The position numbers and the translations under genes are program-made. From Anaerolineales bacterium (GTDB taxonomy: Bacteria; Chloroflexota; Anaerolineae; Anaerolineales; Villigracilaceae): DNA of 64,000 nt. The DNA lies in contig CP129481.1 of assembly GCA_030583905.1 (NCBI GenBank), forward strand, positions 1,116,001 through 1,180,000, written 5' to 3'. The notes beneath the pieces were generated by a model that was not told where the DNA came from, made no database searches, and saw nothing but the letters and a program-made list of their open reading frames with translations. Positions 18,947-28,567 of the stretch are shown here, in pieces; the first letter of the stretch is position 1, and the number at the start of each line of letters is the position of its first letter.

Positions 18947-20053
18947 ATGAACGCAAAAAATAAGATATATAGTTTGTTCGCACTTCTTTTTATTGTTGCT
19001 TTGGCTTGCAACGCCCCTGCTGGCGGCGCTGAGCCGACCTCCCCTCCGGATGTGATTGAGCCTTCACCGATCCCGCAACAGACGGTGGAACCGACCCAGG
19101 AAATGGCATCATCTGAGGCTCAGCCGGTTGTGTCCCATTTGCAGACCCCGTTTCCCGATGTCAGCGGCGGCAGGCTTGTCCATGATACTGATTCGTCCGG
19201 TACGGCTCCCGAGAAGCGCGCGCCTGTTGGCGATTCCTATGATATTAATCGCCTTGAGCGTCCTTTCCTGCAGGATATGACCTATGTTCCCGATCTGGAT
19301 ATCAAATATTTTACCCTGGCTCAGGATGATGATTGGTATTACGTTTCGATCAAGACGGTCGGGACGGATCCCAATAATCCGCTTGGGATTCACTTTGGCA
19401 TGGAATTTGATATGAACAAGGATGGCTTTGGCGATTTCATTATATTGGCGAAGCCGCCTTACTCTAGTGAATGGACGGCGTCCAATGTGCAGATCTTTGC
19501 CGACCAGAACAAGGATACGAGCGGTGTTTCGGCGACCAAATCGGACGCGCCCATTTCCAATGATGGATATGAGACCCTCATCGTGGACAGCGCGCAGGGA
19601 ATTGGCGATGACCCCGATGTTGCCTGGATTCGCATGGTAAATGATGATAAGGTCACGATCCAATTCGCGTTCAAGAAATCCTGGTCGGGTAATGTGTTCA
19701 TGGTAGGCGTGCTGGCGGATGCGGGGTTGAAGAATATCTCCCAGTTGGATTATGTCGACCGCTTCACCGAAAGGGAGGCTGGCTCGCCCATCCGAAGCAA
19801 GCAGTTTTATCCGCTGCAGGCGCTTCATTCGGTGGACAATACCTGCCGCGAAGCAGTTGGGTTCGTATCAACGGGCTTTGAGCCGATGGTCTGTCCGCCA
19901 ATTGTTCAGCCGACGGCTGCGCCTGGTCAGGCTGGTGACACGCCATCCTCCGCTGGTTGTATGATCACTCCGGCAGACTGCGATGCCAATGCCCCATATT
20001 TCTGGCCCTATCCGCATTGCGCTTGTTCATCGATCCCATACGACGGTAACTAA
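18947..20053 (+). CDS. Secreted lipoprotein of unknown function
   Basis: The protein has 368 residues and starts after GGAAAGGA. A lipoprotein signal peptide ends at LALAC, so the cysteine near residue 21 would be lipidated and the protein anchored outside the membrane. A Pro/Thr/Glu-rich linker follows up to about residue 75. The body contains DLDIKYFTLAQDDDWYYVSIK and MEFDMNKDGFGDFIILA, a beta-rich arrangement with an Asp-rich DMNKDGFGD loop that may bind calcium, similar in style to extracellular domains seen with surface layers. The C-terminus ends with a short cysteine-rich segment. I do not recognise a named family. Confidence 0.7.
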   Translation: MNAKNKIYSLFALLFIVALACNAPAGGAEPTSPPDVIEPSPIPQQTVEPTQEMASSEAQPVVSHLQTPFPDVSGGRLVHDTDSSGTAPEKRAPVGDSYDINRLERPFLQDMTYVPDLDIKYFTLAQDDDWYYVSIKTVGTDPNNPLGIHFGMEFDMNKDGFGDFIILAKPPYSSEWTASNVQIFADQNKDTSGVSATKSDAPISNDGYETLIVDSAQGIGDDPDVAWIRMVNDDKVTIQFAFKKSWSGNVFMVGVLADAGLKNISQLDYVDRFTEREAGSPIRSKQFYPLQALHSVDNTCREAVGFVSTGFEPMVCPPIVQPTAAPGQAGDTPSSAGCMITPADCDANAPYFWPYPHCACSSIPYDGN

Positions 20054-20099
20054 TTCACACGATGACAGCCGTAGTATTTCGTTGACAAATTGATTTGCA

Positions 20100-20136
20100 A
20101 ACCCTCCCTGAAAATCATCTTCAGGGAAGGTTTTTC
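20100..20136 (+). terminator. Rho-independent terminator after the lipoprotein gene
   Basis: A stem formed by CCTCCCTGAA and TTCAGGGAAGG, with a 7-nt loop, is followed by TTTTTCT. It lies 50 bp after the stop codon and fits the lipoprotein transcript. Confidence 0.75.
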
Positions 20137-20207
20137 TATACAGGCAGGTTTCACGGTCTTTCGTCTTTGTTATGAAAGTAGCATACTCTATGGGCGGGGT
20201 TGTAGAG

Positions 20208-20222
20208 TAAAATTCCTGATCA
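20208..20222 (+). promoter_or_regulatory. TAAAAT box placed for a leaderless start
   Basis: TAAAAT at 20208-20213 ends 8 nt before the ATG at 20222. There is no Shine-Dalgarno sequence in between, so initiation on a leaderless message is likely. This also argues against the longer in-frame opening upstream, which runs through the terminator. Confidence 0.55.
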
Positions 20223-23200
20223 TGACAGCGCGAAGTTTGCCGCGTAACGCGGAGGTCGGTTTTCAACGGTACGGTATTCTGGTCGATCGAATACTGCAGT
20301 GGATCGTATTTGCTTATCAGGCGGTGGCGATCCTCCTGTTCCTTGTGTCGCTGTTCTTTGCGAATCGTTGGTTCCAGCAGCCGTTTTTGGGGGCATTTTA
20401 TGAGCATACGATGGTTTTCAATGGTACGGGACCGGCTCAGTCTGAACCTGCATGGTCATTGTTCCCGCAGGTGCAGGTCGGTGACCAACTGATCGCGATT
20501 GACGATATGCCTGTTCGAAGTTCCGGGGATGTGCGGGACATTTTGCAGAATCGATTCCCGGGGGAGACTGCGGCGGTTACAGTCATTTCAGAGAACGGGA
20601 CGACACGAAAAATCGACATTGTCCTGTATGCCTTCCCCGAATCCAACCGCACGGTTTACTTTTTTGTTCCGTCCCTGTTAAGCGCTGTTTTTCTTTTCGT
20701 CAGTTTGTGGATCTTTGGCTTCCGTCGCACGGAACCGGCGGGACGCGCTTTCTCTCTTTTCACATCATCGCTTGCCATTGTCACCGGTACATATTTCAAC
20801 CTGATCACCACACATGAGTTCACATTCATGTGGGTGCTGGCGTGCGCGCTTGCGGGGGGGGCGTTGATCAACCTGGCATTGGTCTTCCCTGTGGAGCCGC
20901 GCGTTATCATGACGCGCCCCTACCTGCGCTGGGTCGGGATCATTTTTGGTCTCTTTCTTTACGTATTTTCCCTGCCCAACTTGTTCAATTTCAGCCAGCC
21001 AACGGATTACATTCGCAACTGGCAGGTCATTTATGGCTTTGTGGCGTTGGGGATTCTCTTCTATATTTTCATGAACTTGTACCATGCACTGACCGACCCG
21101 TCGCCGGTGGTCAAAACCCAATCGCGCACTATTCTTCTTGGCACGCTGCTTGCTTTTGTGCCGGTTGGAGTGTGGCTCGTATTCAGTTTCATTAATCCTA
21201 CTAATTTCTCGCCTTATCTTTTCCTTCCGCTGGCTCTCTTCCCAATTGTGATTGGCTACACCATTTTGCGATTCCGCTTCCTGCGCACCGACGATATCGT
21301 CCGCCGCGGCTTCATGTACGTTGTCCTCGCCGTTCTTGTCACGCTTGGGTATGCATTGATCGTTACCGGCGCGGGTTTTCTTTTTGCGGTTCCGGCAAAT
21401 AATCCTTATCTGGTCGGCGGCATCATCTTCCTGCTCGCAGTTGTGCTTGAACCGGTCCGCACCCGTTTGCAAAACCTTGTGGATGTACTCTTCTTCCGTG
21501 GCGCGCGCGCCTTTGCCGAACAGTTGGAGGGATTCTCACATAAGCTGACCACCGCCCTCGACCTCAATACCATTGGAACGACCCTGCGTGACCAGATCGC
21601 CTCGACCTTAACCCCGAGCCAGATTCACATCTATACGTATGATTCTCTGAACGACTTTTTCTCTGCCCTCCCCGGCGATGACCGCCGTCCCACCAGTGAC
21701 ATTCGTTTCACCTCGTCAAGTCCGCTGGTGAAATATTTCGAAAAAGAACGCCTACCCCTATATTTGGATAACACCTCCGCCCTGCCAGATGTATTGAAAT
21801 CCGAACATTCCCGCCTGACGCTGTTAGGCGCGCGTCTGTTCATCGTCCTGCCGGGCAAGGAACGCCCGAACGGCTGGCTGGCGCTGGGTCCGCGTCTGAC
21901 TGGTCAGGCATATACGCCGCGCGACCTGCGCTTCCTCGAAAACATCTGCGATTTGGCTTCCGTTGCCATCGAGCGCGTGCAGACGGTTGCCCACCTGGAA
22001 CGACGCATTCAGGAAATGAATGCGTTGACGCGTGTTTCGCAGGGTGTCAACGTCACATTGACGCTGGACGATGTGCTGGAACTTATCTATGCCCAGACCG
22101 CCCAGATCATCCCCACTTCTCACTTTCACATCACGCTCTATGACAAGATTAGTGATTATTTCTATTATGCATTTTGTCTGGAAAACAATGAGCGTATCAT
22201 CGACCGCGAGAATCAACCCTTCTCATTGAATATGGGGCTGACTCCCGAGGTGATCCGAAAAAGCCGTTCCATCATCACGCAGGATTACATCCGCGAATGT
22301 CAGGCGCGCAGCCACACGCCCGCGCTCGACAACGCCTTTGCATGGATGGGCGTACCGCTTAATGCCGGAGCCGAGACGATTGGTTCGCTCAGTGTTGGCA
22401 GCCGTGACGGCGCCATCGTGTACACGCGCGGACAGTTGGAGCTTCTGCAAGCCATTGCCGACCAGACCGCAGGCGCCATCGTCAAGGCGCGTCTGCTTGA
22501 AGAGACGGAACAACGCGCACGCCAGCTTTCCACGCTGAACGAGATCACGCGCCAGTTGACATCCACGCTCGAACTTGAACCGTTGTTGCAGAACATCCTT
22601 GAAAATGCGGTCGGCATTTTGAACTGTGAAGCCGGAAGTTTGTTCCTGATGGACGAGAATACGGACGAACTCATTTTCAAAGTGACGGTCGGTCCGGTGG
22701 CGTCGAATCTTATCGGTCAGCGTCTTGCGCCCGGCACGGGCATTGTGGGGCGTGCCGTGGAGACGCGCGGTCCCGTCATCGAAAACGAAGACCAAAACTC
22801 TGTCAACCGCTTTAAAGGCATCGACCAGCAAACAGGCTTTGTCAGCCGTTCGCTCATGGCGATTCCCTTGCAGGTCAAAGACCGTGTGATCGGTGTCATC
22901 GAAGTCATCAACCGCCGTGACGGTCTCCCATTTTTGGATGACGATCAAACCCTGCTCACTGCCTTTGCAGGTCAAGCCGCGGTTGCTATAGAGAACGCGC
23001 GTCTCTATACCCTGACCGATCAGGCGCTGGCAGACCGCGTGGAGGAACTTTCGGTCATGCAGCGCATCGACCGGGAACTGAATGCCAGCCTCGAAGTGGA
23101 TCGTGCCATGCGCATTACATTGGATTGGGCGTTACGGCAATCCGGCGCAGAGGCGGGATTGATCGGAATTTTGAATGAAGAAAAACTGCGCATCATGGCG

Positions 23201-24232
23201 CAGCAGGGATTTGACGAGCAGCTTCAATCCCTGCCCGACCAGACGATGGAGATGGATTTCCCGTCGATGTTAAAAGCGGTTGAGACCGGCTCCCCGCAGC
23301 AAATCACGGTGGACGCGCCCGGTCACAGGCTGATTCCCACCTCCCACACCCAAATGGTGATCCCCATTCGCCGCGAAAATACGGTCATCGGCTTGCTCTT
23401 CCTTGAGAGCATGAACGACTCGCAGGTGGATATGAACTTCCTCAACCGTCTGACGGATCACGCTGCCATCGCGATCTCGAACGCGCAATTGTATGCGGAG
23501 GTCCAGCGTGCCAACCTTGCCAAGAGCGATTTCGTTTCGTTTGTGGCGCACGAACTCAAGAATCCGATGACATCCATCAAGGGCTATACGGAACTGATTT
23601 CGGGCGGCGCGGTCGGGCAGATCAACGACATGCAAACGAAATTCCTGCAGACCATTAAATCCAATGTCGAGCGTATGTCCACGCTTGTTTCAGACCTCAA
23701 CGACAATTCCAAGATCGAAGCCGGACGCCTGCGGCTCGAATATAAAGCCACCAGTCCCGCCGACCTTGTGGACGAGGTGGTGCGCACATTCTCACGTCAA
23801 CTGGAAGAGAAGAATCAAACCCTCGATATGTTGATCCCCGAAAACCTGCCCCTCATGTGGGCGGACCGCGTTCGTGTTTCACAGGTGCTGACCAACCTGA
23901 TCAGCAACGCGCACAAATACACGCCTGAGGGCGGCGTACTGCAGGTGGGGGTGGAGGATTCCCCCAATCAATGGGATCCCGACGGGGCGCCGCGCGTCAT
24001 TCATCTGTGGGTCAGGGACAATGGCATCGGCATGACCATCGAAGACCAGCAGAAAGTGTTCCAGAAATTCTTCCGTTCCGATGACCCCAAAACAAGGGAA
24101 GTGCCCGGCACAGGCTTGGGTTTGAACATCACACGCAGCCTTGTGGAAATGCAGGGCGGCAAGATCTGGTTCGAAAGCGAATACCGCGAGGGCACCACCT
24201 TCCATTTCACCATTCCGGTGGCGGAGGACTAG
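20222..24232 (+). CDS. Multidomain sensor histidine kinase: PDZ, membrane region, GAF array, HisKA and HATPase
   Basis: The predicted protein has 1336 residues. A first helix at about 26-45 leads to an outside PDZ-like domain (VGDQLIAIDDMPVRSSGD near 83-103). About eight membrane helices follow (145-425), then a stretch of about four GAF-like domains (approximately 423-590, 600-760, 763-930 and 936-1093). The kinase core has HELKNP with the phospho-accepting His near 1109, N-box NLISNAHKYTPEGG, DNGIGM, FQKFF and GTGLGL boxes. Such proteins read a signal and phosphorylate a response regulator, which is not encoded next to it. A FIST gene follows after 1 bp, so the two probably share a signal. 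The start at 20222 is chosen from the adjacent -10 box. Confidence 0.9.
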   Translation: MTARSLPRNAEVGFQRYGILVDRILQWIVFAYQAVAILLFLVSLFFANRWFQQPFLGAFYEHTMVFNGTGPAQSEPAWSLFPQVQVGDQLIAIDDMPVRSSGDVRDILQNRFPGETAAVTVISENGTTRKIDIVLYAFPESNRTVYFFVPSLLSAVFLFVSLWIFGFRRTEPAGRAFSLFTSSLAIVTGTYFNLITTHEFTFMWVLACALAGGALINLALVFPVEPRVIMTRPYLRWVGIIFGLFLYVFSLPNLFNFSQPTDYIRNWQVIYGFVALGILFYIFMNLYHALTDPSPVVKTQSRTILLGTLLAFVPVGVWLVFSFINPTNFSPYLFLPLALFPIVIGYTILRFRFLRTDDIVRRGFMYVVLAVLVTLGYALIVTGAGFLFAVPANNPYLVGGIIFLLAVVLEPVRTRLQNLVDVLFFRGARAFAEQLEGFSHKLTTALDLNTIGTTLRDQIASTLTPSQIHIYTYDSLNDFFSALPGDDRRPTSDIRFTSSSPLVKYFEKERLPLYLDNTSALPDVLKSEHSRLTLLGARLFIVLPGKERPNGWLALGPRLTGQAYTPRDLRFLENICDLASVAIERVQTVAHLERRIQEMNALTRVSQGVNVTLTLDDVLELIYAQTAQIIPTSHFHITLYDKISDYFYYAFCLENNERIIDRENQPFSLNMGLTPEVIRKSRSIITQDYIRECQARSHTPALDNAFAWMGVPLNAGAETIGSLSVGSRDGAIVYTRGQLELLQAIADQTAGAIVKARLLEETEQRARQLSTLNEITRQLTSTLELEPLLQNILENAVGILNCEAGSLFLMDENTDELIFKVTVGPVASNLIGQRLAPGTGIVGRAVETRGPVIENEDQNSVNRFKGIDQQTGFVSRSLMAIPLQVKDRVIGVIEVINRRDGLPFLDDDQTLLTAFAGQAAVAIENARLYTLTDQALADRVEELSVMQRIDRELNASLEVDRAMRITLDWALRQSGAEAGLIGILNEEKLRIMAQQGFDEQLQSLPDQTMEMDFPSMLKAVETGSPQQITVDAPGHRLIPTSHTQMVIPIRRENTVIGLLFLESMNDSQVDMNFLNRLTDHAAIAISNAQLYAEVQRANLAKSDFVSFVAHELKNPMTSIKGYTELISGGAVGQINDMQTKFLQTIKSNVERMSTLVSDLNDNSKIEAGRLRLEYKATSPADLVDEVVRTFSRQLEEKNQTLDMLIPENLPLMWADRVRVSQVLTNLISNAHKYTPEGGVLQVGVEDSPNQWDPDGAPRVIHLWVRDNGIGMTIEDQQKVFQKFFRSDDPKTREVPGTGLGLNITRSLVEMQGGKIWFESEYREGTTFHFTIPVAED

Positions 24233-24233
24233 G

Positions 24234-25388
24234 ATGGCAATGATCGCATCTGTGGGATCTGCGCAGGCACTTGACGGGCGTGAAGCGGGATTACAAGCCG
24301 CGCATCAGGCTTTAAATCGGCTTGGTGCGAACGTCCCGAACCTTGCCCTCGTTGTAGCTTCTCACCAATACCAGCCGCGCGAAGTATTGAACGGCGTTTC
24401 CAGCCTTCTGGGCGATTCTCCGATACTCGGATTCAGCTCCCCGGCAGGGCTGACACTCGAAGGGCATCATCCGCATTCTGTGGTGGTGGCTCTGCTCAGC
24501 GGCGATTTCCAAGCCGAAACGCTCTGGCTGCCGGGGTATGCCCAATCGGGACGGGAAACCGCCGCGAAGATCGAACAGCATGTTTCCGCCCGCTCCGATC
24601 TCCATTCCATGATCTTCTTCGCGGACGGCTTCAACGGCGACGCCGAGCAATTTTGCAGCGGCATCACTTCTGCATTGCACGTCACGGGCGGACTTTCCAG
24701 CGGAGATTTGCACACAGGGAACACGTACCAGATGGCAGGGAGTCAGACCGGCTCCGGCAGCTTGGTTGCAGCATTCATGCGCGGCAATCTGAAAATGGGG
24801 GTGGGGACCGACCACGGTTGGGACCCTGTCGGCAGTCAGTTCCGGGTCACCCGTTCGCGTGGATTTTGGCTCCGCACGCTGGATGGACGTCCCGCCTCGG
24901 AGACGTATGCCGGTTTGTTCGGCTACCCCGCCCGAGATTGGGCATTCCCCCCGTTGAGTTACCTTGCGCGCCTGTATCCGCTCGGCGTGGAGCAAAGTGA
25001 CGGGCTTACCGTCCGCGCCCCGATCCGTGTGGAGGCGGACGGCAGTTTTCGCATGAATGCCTCCATCCGCGACGGGATTGACGCTCATCTTCTAGTAGGC
25101 AGCCGTGCCGCCTGTGAGCGAGCCGCCCGAAATGCCGCCCAGCAAGCCCTGCGTCAACTCGGCGATACAAAACCCGTGCTTGCCTTCGTTTTGGTGGATA
25201 TCGCCTGGCAAATGCTCTTAAAAGCGCAGCCGGGCGTCGAAATTGCCGCATTGCGGGAGATTTTAGGGGAAATTCCCATCGCGGGCGGTTACACTCTCGG
25301 TCAGGTTACCTCGGAGGAGAATTCCAAACCGAAATTCCTGAACCAACACATGGTAGTCATCGTTTTTGGCGAATCGAAAGACAACTAG
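24234..25388 (+). CDS. FIST domain sensory protein
   Basis: The protein is 384 residues from the ATG at 24234, preceded by GGAGGAC overlapping the histidine kinase stop. The N-terminal FIST domain (about 20-215) contains LVVASHQYQPREVLNGV, GFSSPAGLT and a glycine-rich ITSALHVTGGLSSGD segment. The C-terminal FIST_C half follows (GLFGYPARDW, MLLKAQPGVEIAALREILG, IPIAGGYTLGQV). FIST domains are proposed sensors of small ligands such as amino acids, usually near kinases or chemotaxis proteins. The tight coupling to a GAF-rich histidine kinase makes it a candidate ligand-binding partner of that kinase. The ligand cannot be inferred. Confidence 0.85.
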   Translation: MAMIASVGSAQALDGREAGLQAAHQALNRLGANVPNLALVVASHQYQPREVLNGVSSLLGDSPILGFSSPAGLTLEGHHPHSVVVALLSGDFQAETLWLPGYAQSGRETAAKIEQHVSARSDLHSMIFFADGFNGDAEQFCSGITSALHVTGGLSSGDLHTGNTYQMAGSQTGSGSLVAAFMRGNLKMGVGTDHGWDPVGSQFRVTRSRGFWLRTLDGRPASETYAGLFGYPARDWAFPPLSYLARLYPLGVEQSDGLTVRAPIRVEADGSFRMNASIRDGIDAHLLVGSRAACERAARNAAQQALRQLGDTKPVLAFVLVDIAWQMLLKAQPGVEIAALREILGEIPIAGGYTLGQVTSEENSKPKFLNQHMVVIVFGESKDN

Positions 25389-25394
25389 ACAACC

Positions 25395-25419
25395 AGCCCC
25401 GAATTCGGGGCTTTTTTTA
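25395..25419 (+). terminator. Terminator of the histidine kinase/FIST operon
   Basis: AGCCCC-GAATTC-GGGGCT forms a hairpin followed by seven Ts, 7 bp after the FIST stop codon. Confidence 0.9.
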
Positions 25420-25498
25420 TGGGGAACACCTTTCAAATTTGGTAAACCCCGATTTTCTCGAATTATTGTATACTGATTTCTAAGTAAAGAGGTCGGAT

Positions 25499-28129
25499 AT
25501 GCCCGAGAAAAAGACCGTTCCAAACAAAAGCAGACAGAAAAAAACATTACAGGAGATCCAGGCGGGTGACCAGAGCGTCGCCGTGGGTGGCGCTGTCACC
25601 GACAGCGCCATCATCCATGGGCAGACGATTGTCCTGGCAGATCGCTTCTGGCGGGACCTCAAGCCTGCCCTGCCTGCCGAGACGATCCGCGAGGCGACTG
25701 CGGCGTACCTCGCCTACCTGACCGACCGCCACTATTACCTTAGCCTGAAAGGCATGGGTGTCTCGGACAGGGTCCCGCTCAAGTTGAAACTGCTCGATCT
25801 ATACATCCCGCTCAAGGCGCGCATGGAACTGCCCGAGGGCGATACCTGGAACCGCGACATCAGCCTAGCCGGGCGGGAGATCACCGACCACGAACAGGAG
25901 ATACTGCATTTTGGGGAGCCTGTTCCGCTTTTGAATGTACTAAAAAAGAACTCGGGGGTGATCGTACTGGGCGACCCCGGCGCAGGTAAGACCACCTTTG
26001 TTAAATATCTCGCGCTCCGCCTTGCGCGCGGCGAAGGGAAAAAGATCGGGCTGGATGACTACCTGCCCATTCTCCTGCCGCTTGCCGCGTTTGCCAATGC
26101 GCTCCAAAACCGCGACATCGGGCTGGATGACTTCATCGCCGAGTACTTCACCGGTATCGGCTTGGACCTGCCCATCAGCCCCATGTTGAGCGAGGCGCTC
26201 AAAGCCGGGCGTGCGCTCATCCTGCTGGACGGGCTGGATGAAGTCCGTGACCTCAACATGCGTAACACCGTCGTGGAGCGGGTGCTGGACTTTTTCGCCT
26301 TCCACCGCCGCACGGGAAACAAATTTGTGCTGACCAGCCGCGTGGTTGGGTATCGCGCCGTCCGCCCTTCGGCGGAGGGACTGGCGGAATGTACCATCGT
26401 CGATTTTGAAGAGGACGAGATCGAAGAATTCGTCGCTCATTGGACGACCGCCATCGAGAAACAGGTACAGGGCAACACAGCCGTCGCCCAGACCGACGCT
26501 GAAACCGACCGCCGCGAACTGTTGGACGCCATCAATCACAACCCCGGTGTCCGGCAACTGGCGTCTACGCCGCTGTTGTTGACCATTCTGGCGTTGATGA
26601 AGCGGCAAGGCGTTTCGCTTCCCGAGCGCCGCGTGCAGTTGTATGACCAATATGTCAACACCCTGCTTTCCACGTGGAATCGCGCCCGTTCCCTGAGCGG
26701 ACGCGCCCCCGGGCGAGACATTGACGAGATCCAAACTGTCCGCATCCTCGCGCCGCTTGCCTTGTGGATGCACGAGGTTAGCCCCGGTGTCGGGCTGGTC
26801 GGGCGCGAGGAAATGCGCCGTAAACTGGAGGAATTGTTCACCGAGCGCGGGGATGCCTCCCCGCACCAAGCCGCCCGCCAGTTTTTGCTGGATGTGCGCG
26901 AGCACGCCGCGCTCCTGCTCGAGCGGGGTCCCGGTGAATATGGCTTCATCCACCTGACGTTCGAGGAATACCTTGCGGCGGTGGCGCTTGCCCTGCTCGG
27001 ACAAGGCGATTCCAAACCCATTATCGAGACCTTGTCCCGCCATGTGGGCGAACAAGCCTGGCGCGAAGTGACGTTGCTGACCATCGGCTATCTTGGAATC
27101 CGCCAGCAGCTGCCGAAGATCGCGGGCGAGGTGGTGGAAGCGTTGGTGGAGCAGCAGCCGGGTCCGCCCGGTGAGGCGGTTGTGCTGGCAGGCGATGCTG
27201 TGCTGGATACCTGGCCCGGCGGCGTCTCCGTTCAAAGCAGGGATCGGGTGATTCAATCACTGGTGCATACCATGCAGGATGGCGTGGTACGACCCGAGTT
27301 GCGGCGTCATGCCGGTTTGCTGCTGGGACGTCTCGGCTGGCGGCCGGGAGATCTGGATCGGTTTGTGGAAATACCGGCTGGTGAGTATCAGGCTGGAGTT
27401 AAGAAAGAGGCGGGGGAGATCCCGTACATGTATTTCTTTGCCAAATATCCAGTCACGAACATCCAGTATGCGCGCTTCGTCAAGGAGGATGGGTATCAAA
27501 CGCGCGAGTATTGGAGCGAGATCGGCTGGGAATGGCGCACCGGCAAACTGGACTTGCGCCCGCTTCAGGATGTGGAAACCGAATGGCTGGAACATCGTCC
27601 GCCTGCAAAACGGAACGTGCCGTATTACTGGCACAGCATCGAGTTGAGCAACCCGATCGTGCCGGTGGTGGGCGTGAGCTGGTTCGAAGCAGAAGCCTAT
27701 TGCAAATGGCTGGCGAAGAAGATCGTGGCAGTGCCGGATGGATACACCATCCGTTTGCCGCGTGACGATGAATGGGAGCGCGCCTCGCGCGGCACCGACG
27801 GACGCGAGTACCCGTGGGGCGAGGGCTTTGACAAGACCGCCGCCAACACATGGGACAGCGAATCGTCCGGCAGCGGGTTGGGCGGCACGACGGCGGTTTG
27901 CACCTTCCCGCAGGGTGTCAGCCCCACCGACGCGTGGGATATGAGCGGCAATGCCTGGGAATGGACAGGCTCGTGGTATGATGACGAAAAGAAATACCGC
28001 ATTGTGCGCGGCGGTTCGTGGATCGGCTATCAGTGGTTCGCGCGTTCGTCGTTCTGTAACTGGTCGATCCCGTTGATGTTCAATGACGACCTTGGTTTTC
28101 GTGTAGTGATCGCCCCGAAGGATACATAG
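25499..28129 (+). CDS. NACHT NTPase fused to an FGE-fold (SUMF1-like) C-terminal domain
   Basis: The 876-residue protein starts at an ATG after AAAGAGGT. Residues 22-46 are a Gly/Val/Ser-rich motif (SVAVGGAVTDSAIIHG) that reappears in the next gene. The NACHT module spans about 150-320: Walker A GDPGAGKTT near 156, Walker B ALILLDGLDE near 238, and a FVLTSR sensor. Helical regions run to about 610. Residues about 620-872 are an FGE fold: FVEIPAGEYQ, PVVGVSWFEAEAYCKWL, RLPRDDEWERA, YPWG, WDMSGNAWEW and IVRGGSW. The first redox cysteine of FGE enzymes is absent, so oxidase activity is unlikely. Bacterial NACHT proteins are known antiphage STAND sensors; a sensing role of the FGE part is inference. 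An 8-bp gap separates it from its partner. Confidence 0.88.
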   Translation: MPEKKTVPNKSRQKKTLQEIQAGDQSVAVGGAVTDSAIIHGQTIVLADRFWRDLKPALPAETIREATAAYLAYLTDRHYYLSLKGMGVSDRVPLKLKLLDLYIPLKARMELPEGDTWNRDISLAGREITDHEQEILHFGEPVPLLNVLKKNSGVIVLGDPGAGKTTFVKYLALRLARGEGKKIGLDDYLPILLPLAAFANALQNRDIGLDDFIAEYFTGIGLDLPISPMLSEALKAGRALILLDGLDEVRDLNMRNTVVERVLDFFAFHRRTGNKFVLTSRVVGYRAVRPSAEGLAECTIVDFEEDEIEEFVAHWTTAIEKQVQGNTAVAQTDAETDRRELLDAINHNPGVRQLASTPLLLTILALMKRQGVSLPERRVQLYDQYVNTLLSTWNRARSLSGRAPGRDIDEIQTVRILAPLALWMHEVSPGVGLVGREEMRRKLEELFTERGDASPHQAARQFLLDVREHAALLLERGPGEYGFIHLTFEEYLAAVALALLGQGDSKPIIETLSRHVGEQAWREVTLLTIGYLGIRQQLPKIAGEVVEALVEQQPGPPGEAVVLAGDAVLDTWPGGVSVQSRDRVIQSLVHTMQDGVVRPELRRHAGLLLGRLGWRPGDLDRFVEIPAGEYQAGVKKEAGEIPYMYFFAKYPVTNIQYARFVKEDGYQTREYWSEIGWEWRTGKLDLRPLQDVETEWLEHRPPAKRNVPYYWHSIELSNPIVPVVGVSWFEAEAYCKWLAKKIVAVPDGYTIRLPRDDEWERASRGTDGREYPWGEGFDKTAANTWDSESSGSGLGGTTAVCTFPQGVSPTDAWDMSGNAWEWTGSWYDDEKKYRIVRGGSWIGYQWFARSSFCNWSIPLMFNDDLGFRVVIAPKDT

Positions 28130-28137
28130 GAGGAAGC

Positions 28138-28545
28138 ATGGCTGGAAAATCGAAAAAGGATGGTTTGAACGCAGGCAACGGCAGTGTGGTCATTGGCGGC
28201 AATGTGGAGCGGAGCAATATTGTGGTTGGAGATAATAATGTCGTATCCAATCAGAGCATTCACCTTGCTCCGCTGTTTGAAACGATCTATCAGGTCGTTG
28301 AGAAACAGCAGGAACTTGCGCCTGCCGAAAAGGAAGATGTCAAAGCCGAATTGCAGGAAATCCAGACCGCGCTGGAAGAACCTCAACCCGATGAAACCTT
28401 CATCGCGCGCCGCTTCCGCAACATCAAACGCATGGCTCCCGAGATCGTGGAGGTCGCTTTCGAGACGCTGAAGAATCCCATCGGCGGTGTGGCGGAGGTC
28501 ATCAAACGCATCTCCAAAAAAATGGCGGAGGAAGCGGGCGAATGA
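28138..28545 (+). CDS. Small partner protein of the NACHT-FGE gene
   Basis: The protein is 135 residues, starting after GGAGGAAGC only 8 bp past the NACHT stop. Residues 12-36 contain SVVIGGNVERSNIVVGDNN, which aligns without gaps to residues 22-46 of the NACHT protein. The middle (about 42-100) is helical and charged, with QQELAPAEKEDVKAELQEI, and the C-terminus is an amphipathic helical segment ending in VIKRISKKMAEEAGE. No catalytic motif is visible. The shared N-terminal motif suggests that both proteins bind each other or a common partner; the C-terminal helices could be an effector or an adaptor. I do not recognise a named family. Confidence 0.75.
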   Translation: MAGKSKKDGLNAGNGSVVIGGNVERSNIVVGDNNVVSNQSIHLAPLFETIYQVVEKQQELAPAEKEDVKAELQEIQTALEEPQPDETFIARRFRNIKRMAPEIVEVAFETLKNPIGGVAEVIKRISKKMAEEAGE

Positions 28546-28567
28546 GTCGCCCCAAAGTAGTACAATG

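Noticed and set aside
25940..27256. Long open frame (438 codons) on the - strand inside the NACHT gene
   Set aside because: It is antisense to the well-supported NACHT domain, is rich in His, Arg and Gln as GC-rich antisense frames are, and has no recognisable motif or start signal.
25499..28129. NACHT-FGE protein as a sulfatase-activating enzyme
   Set aside because: The first redox cysteine after the RGGSW turn is missing and no sulfatase gene is present in the window.
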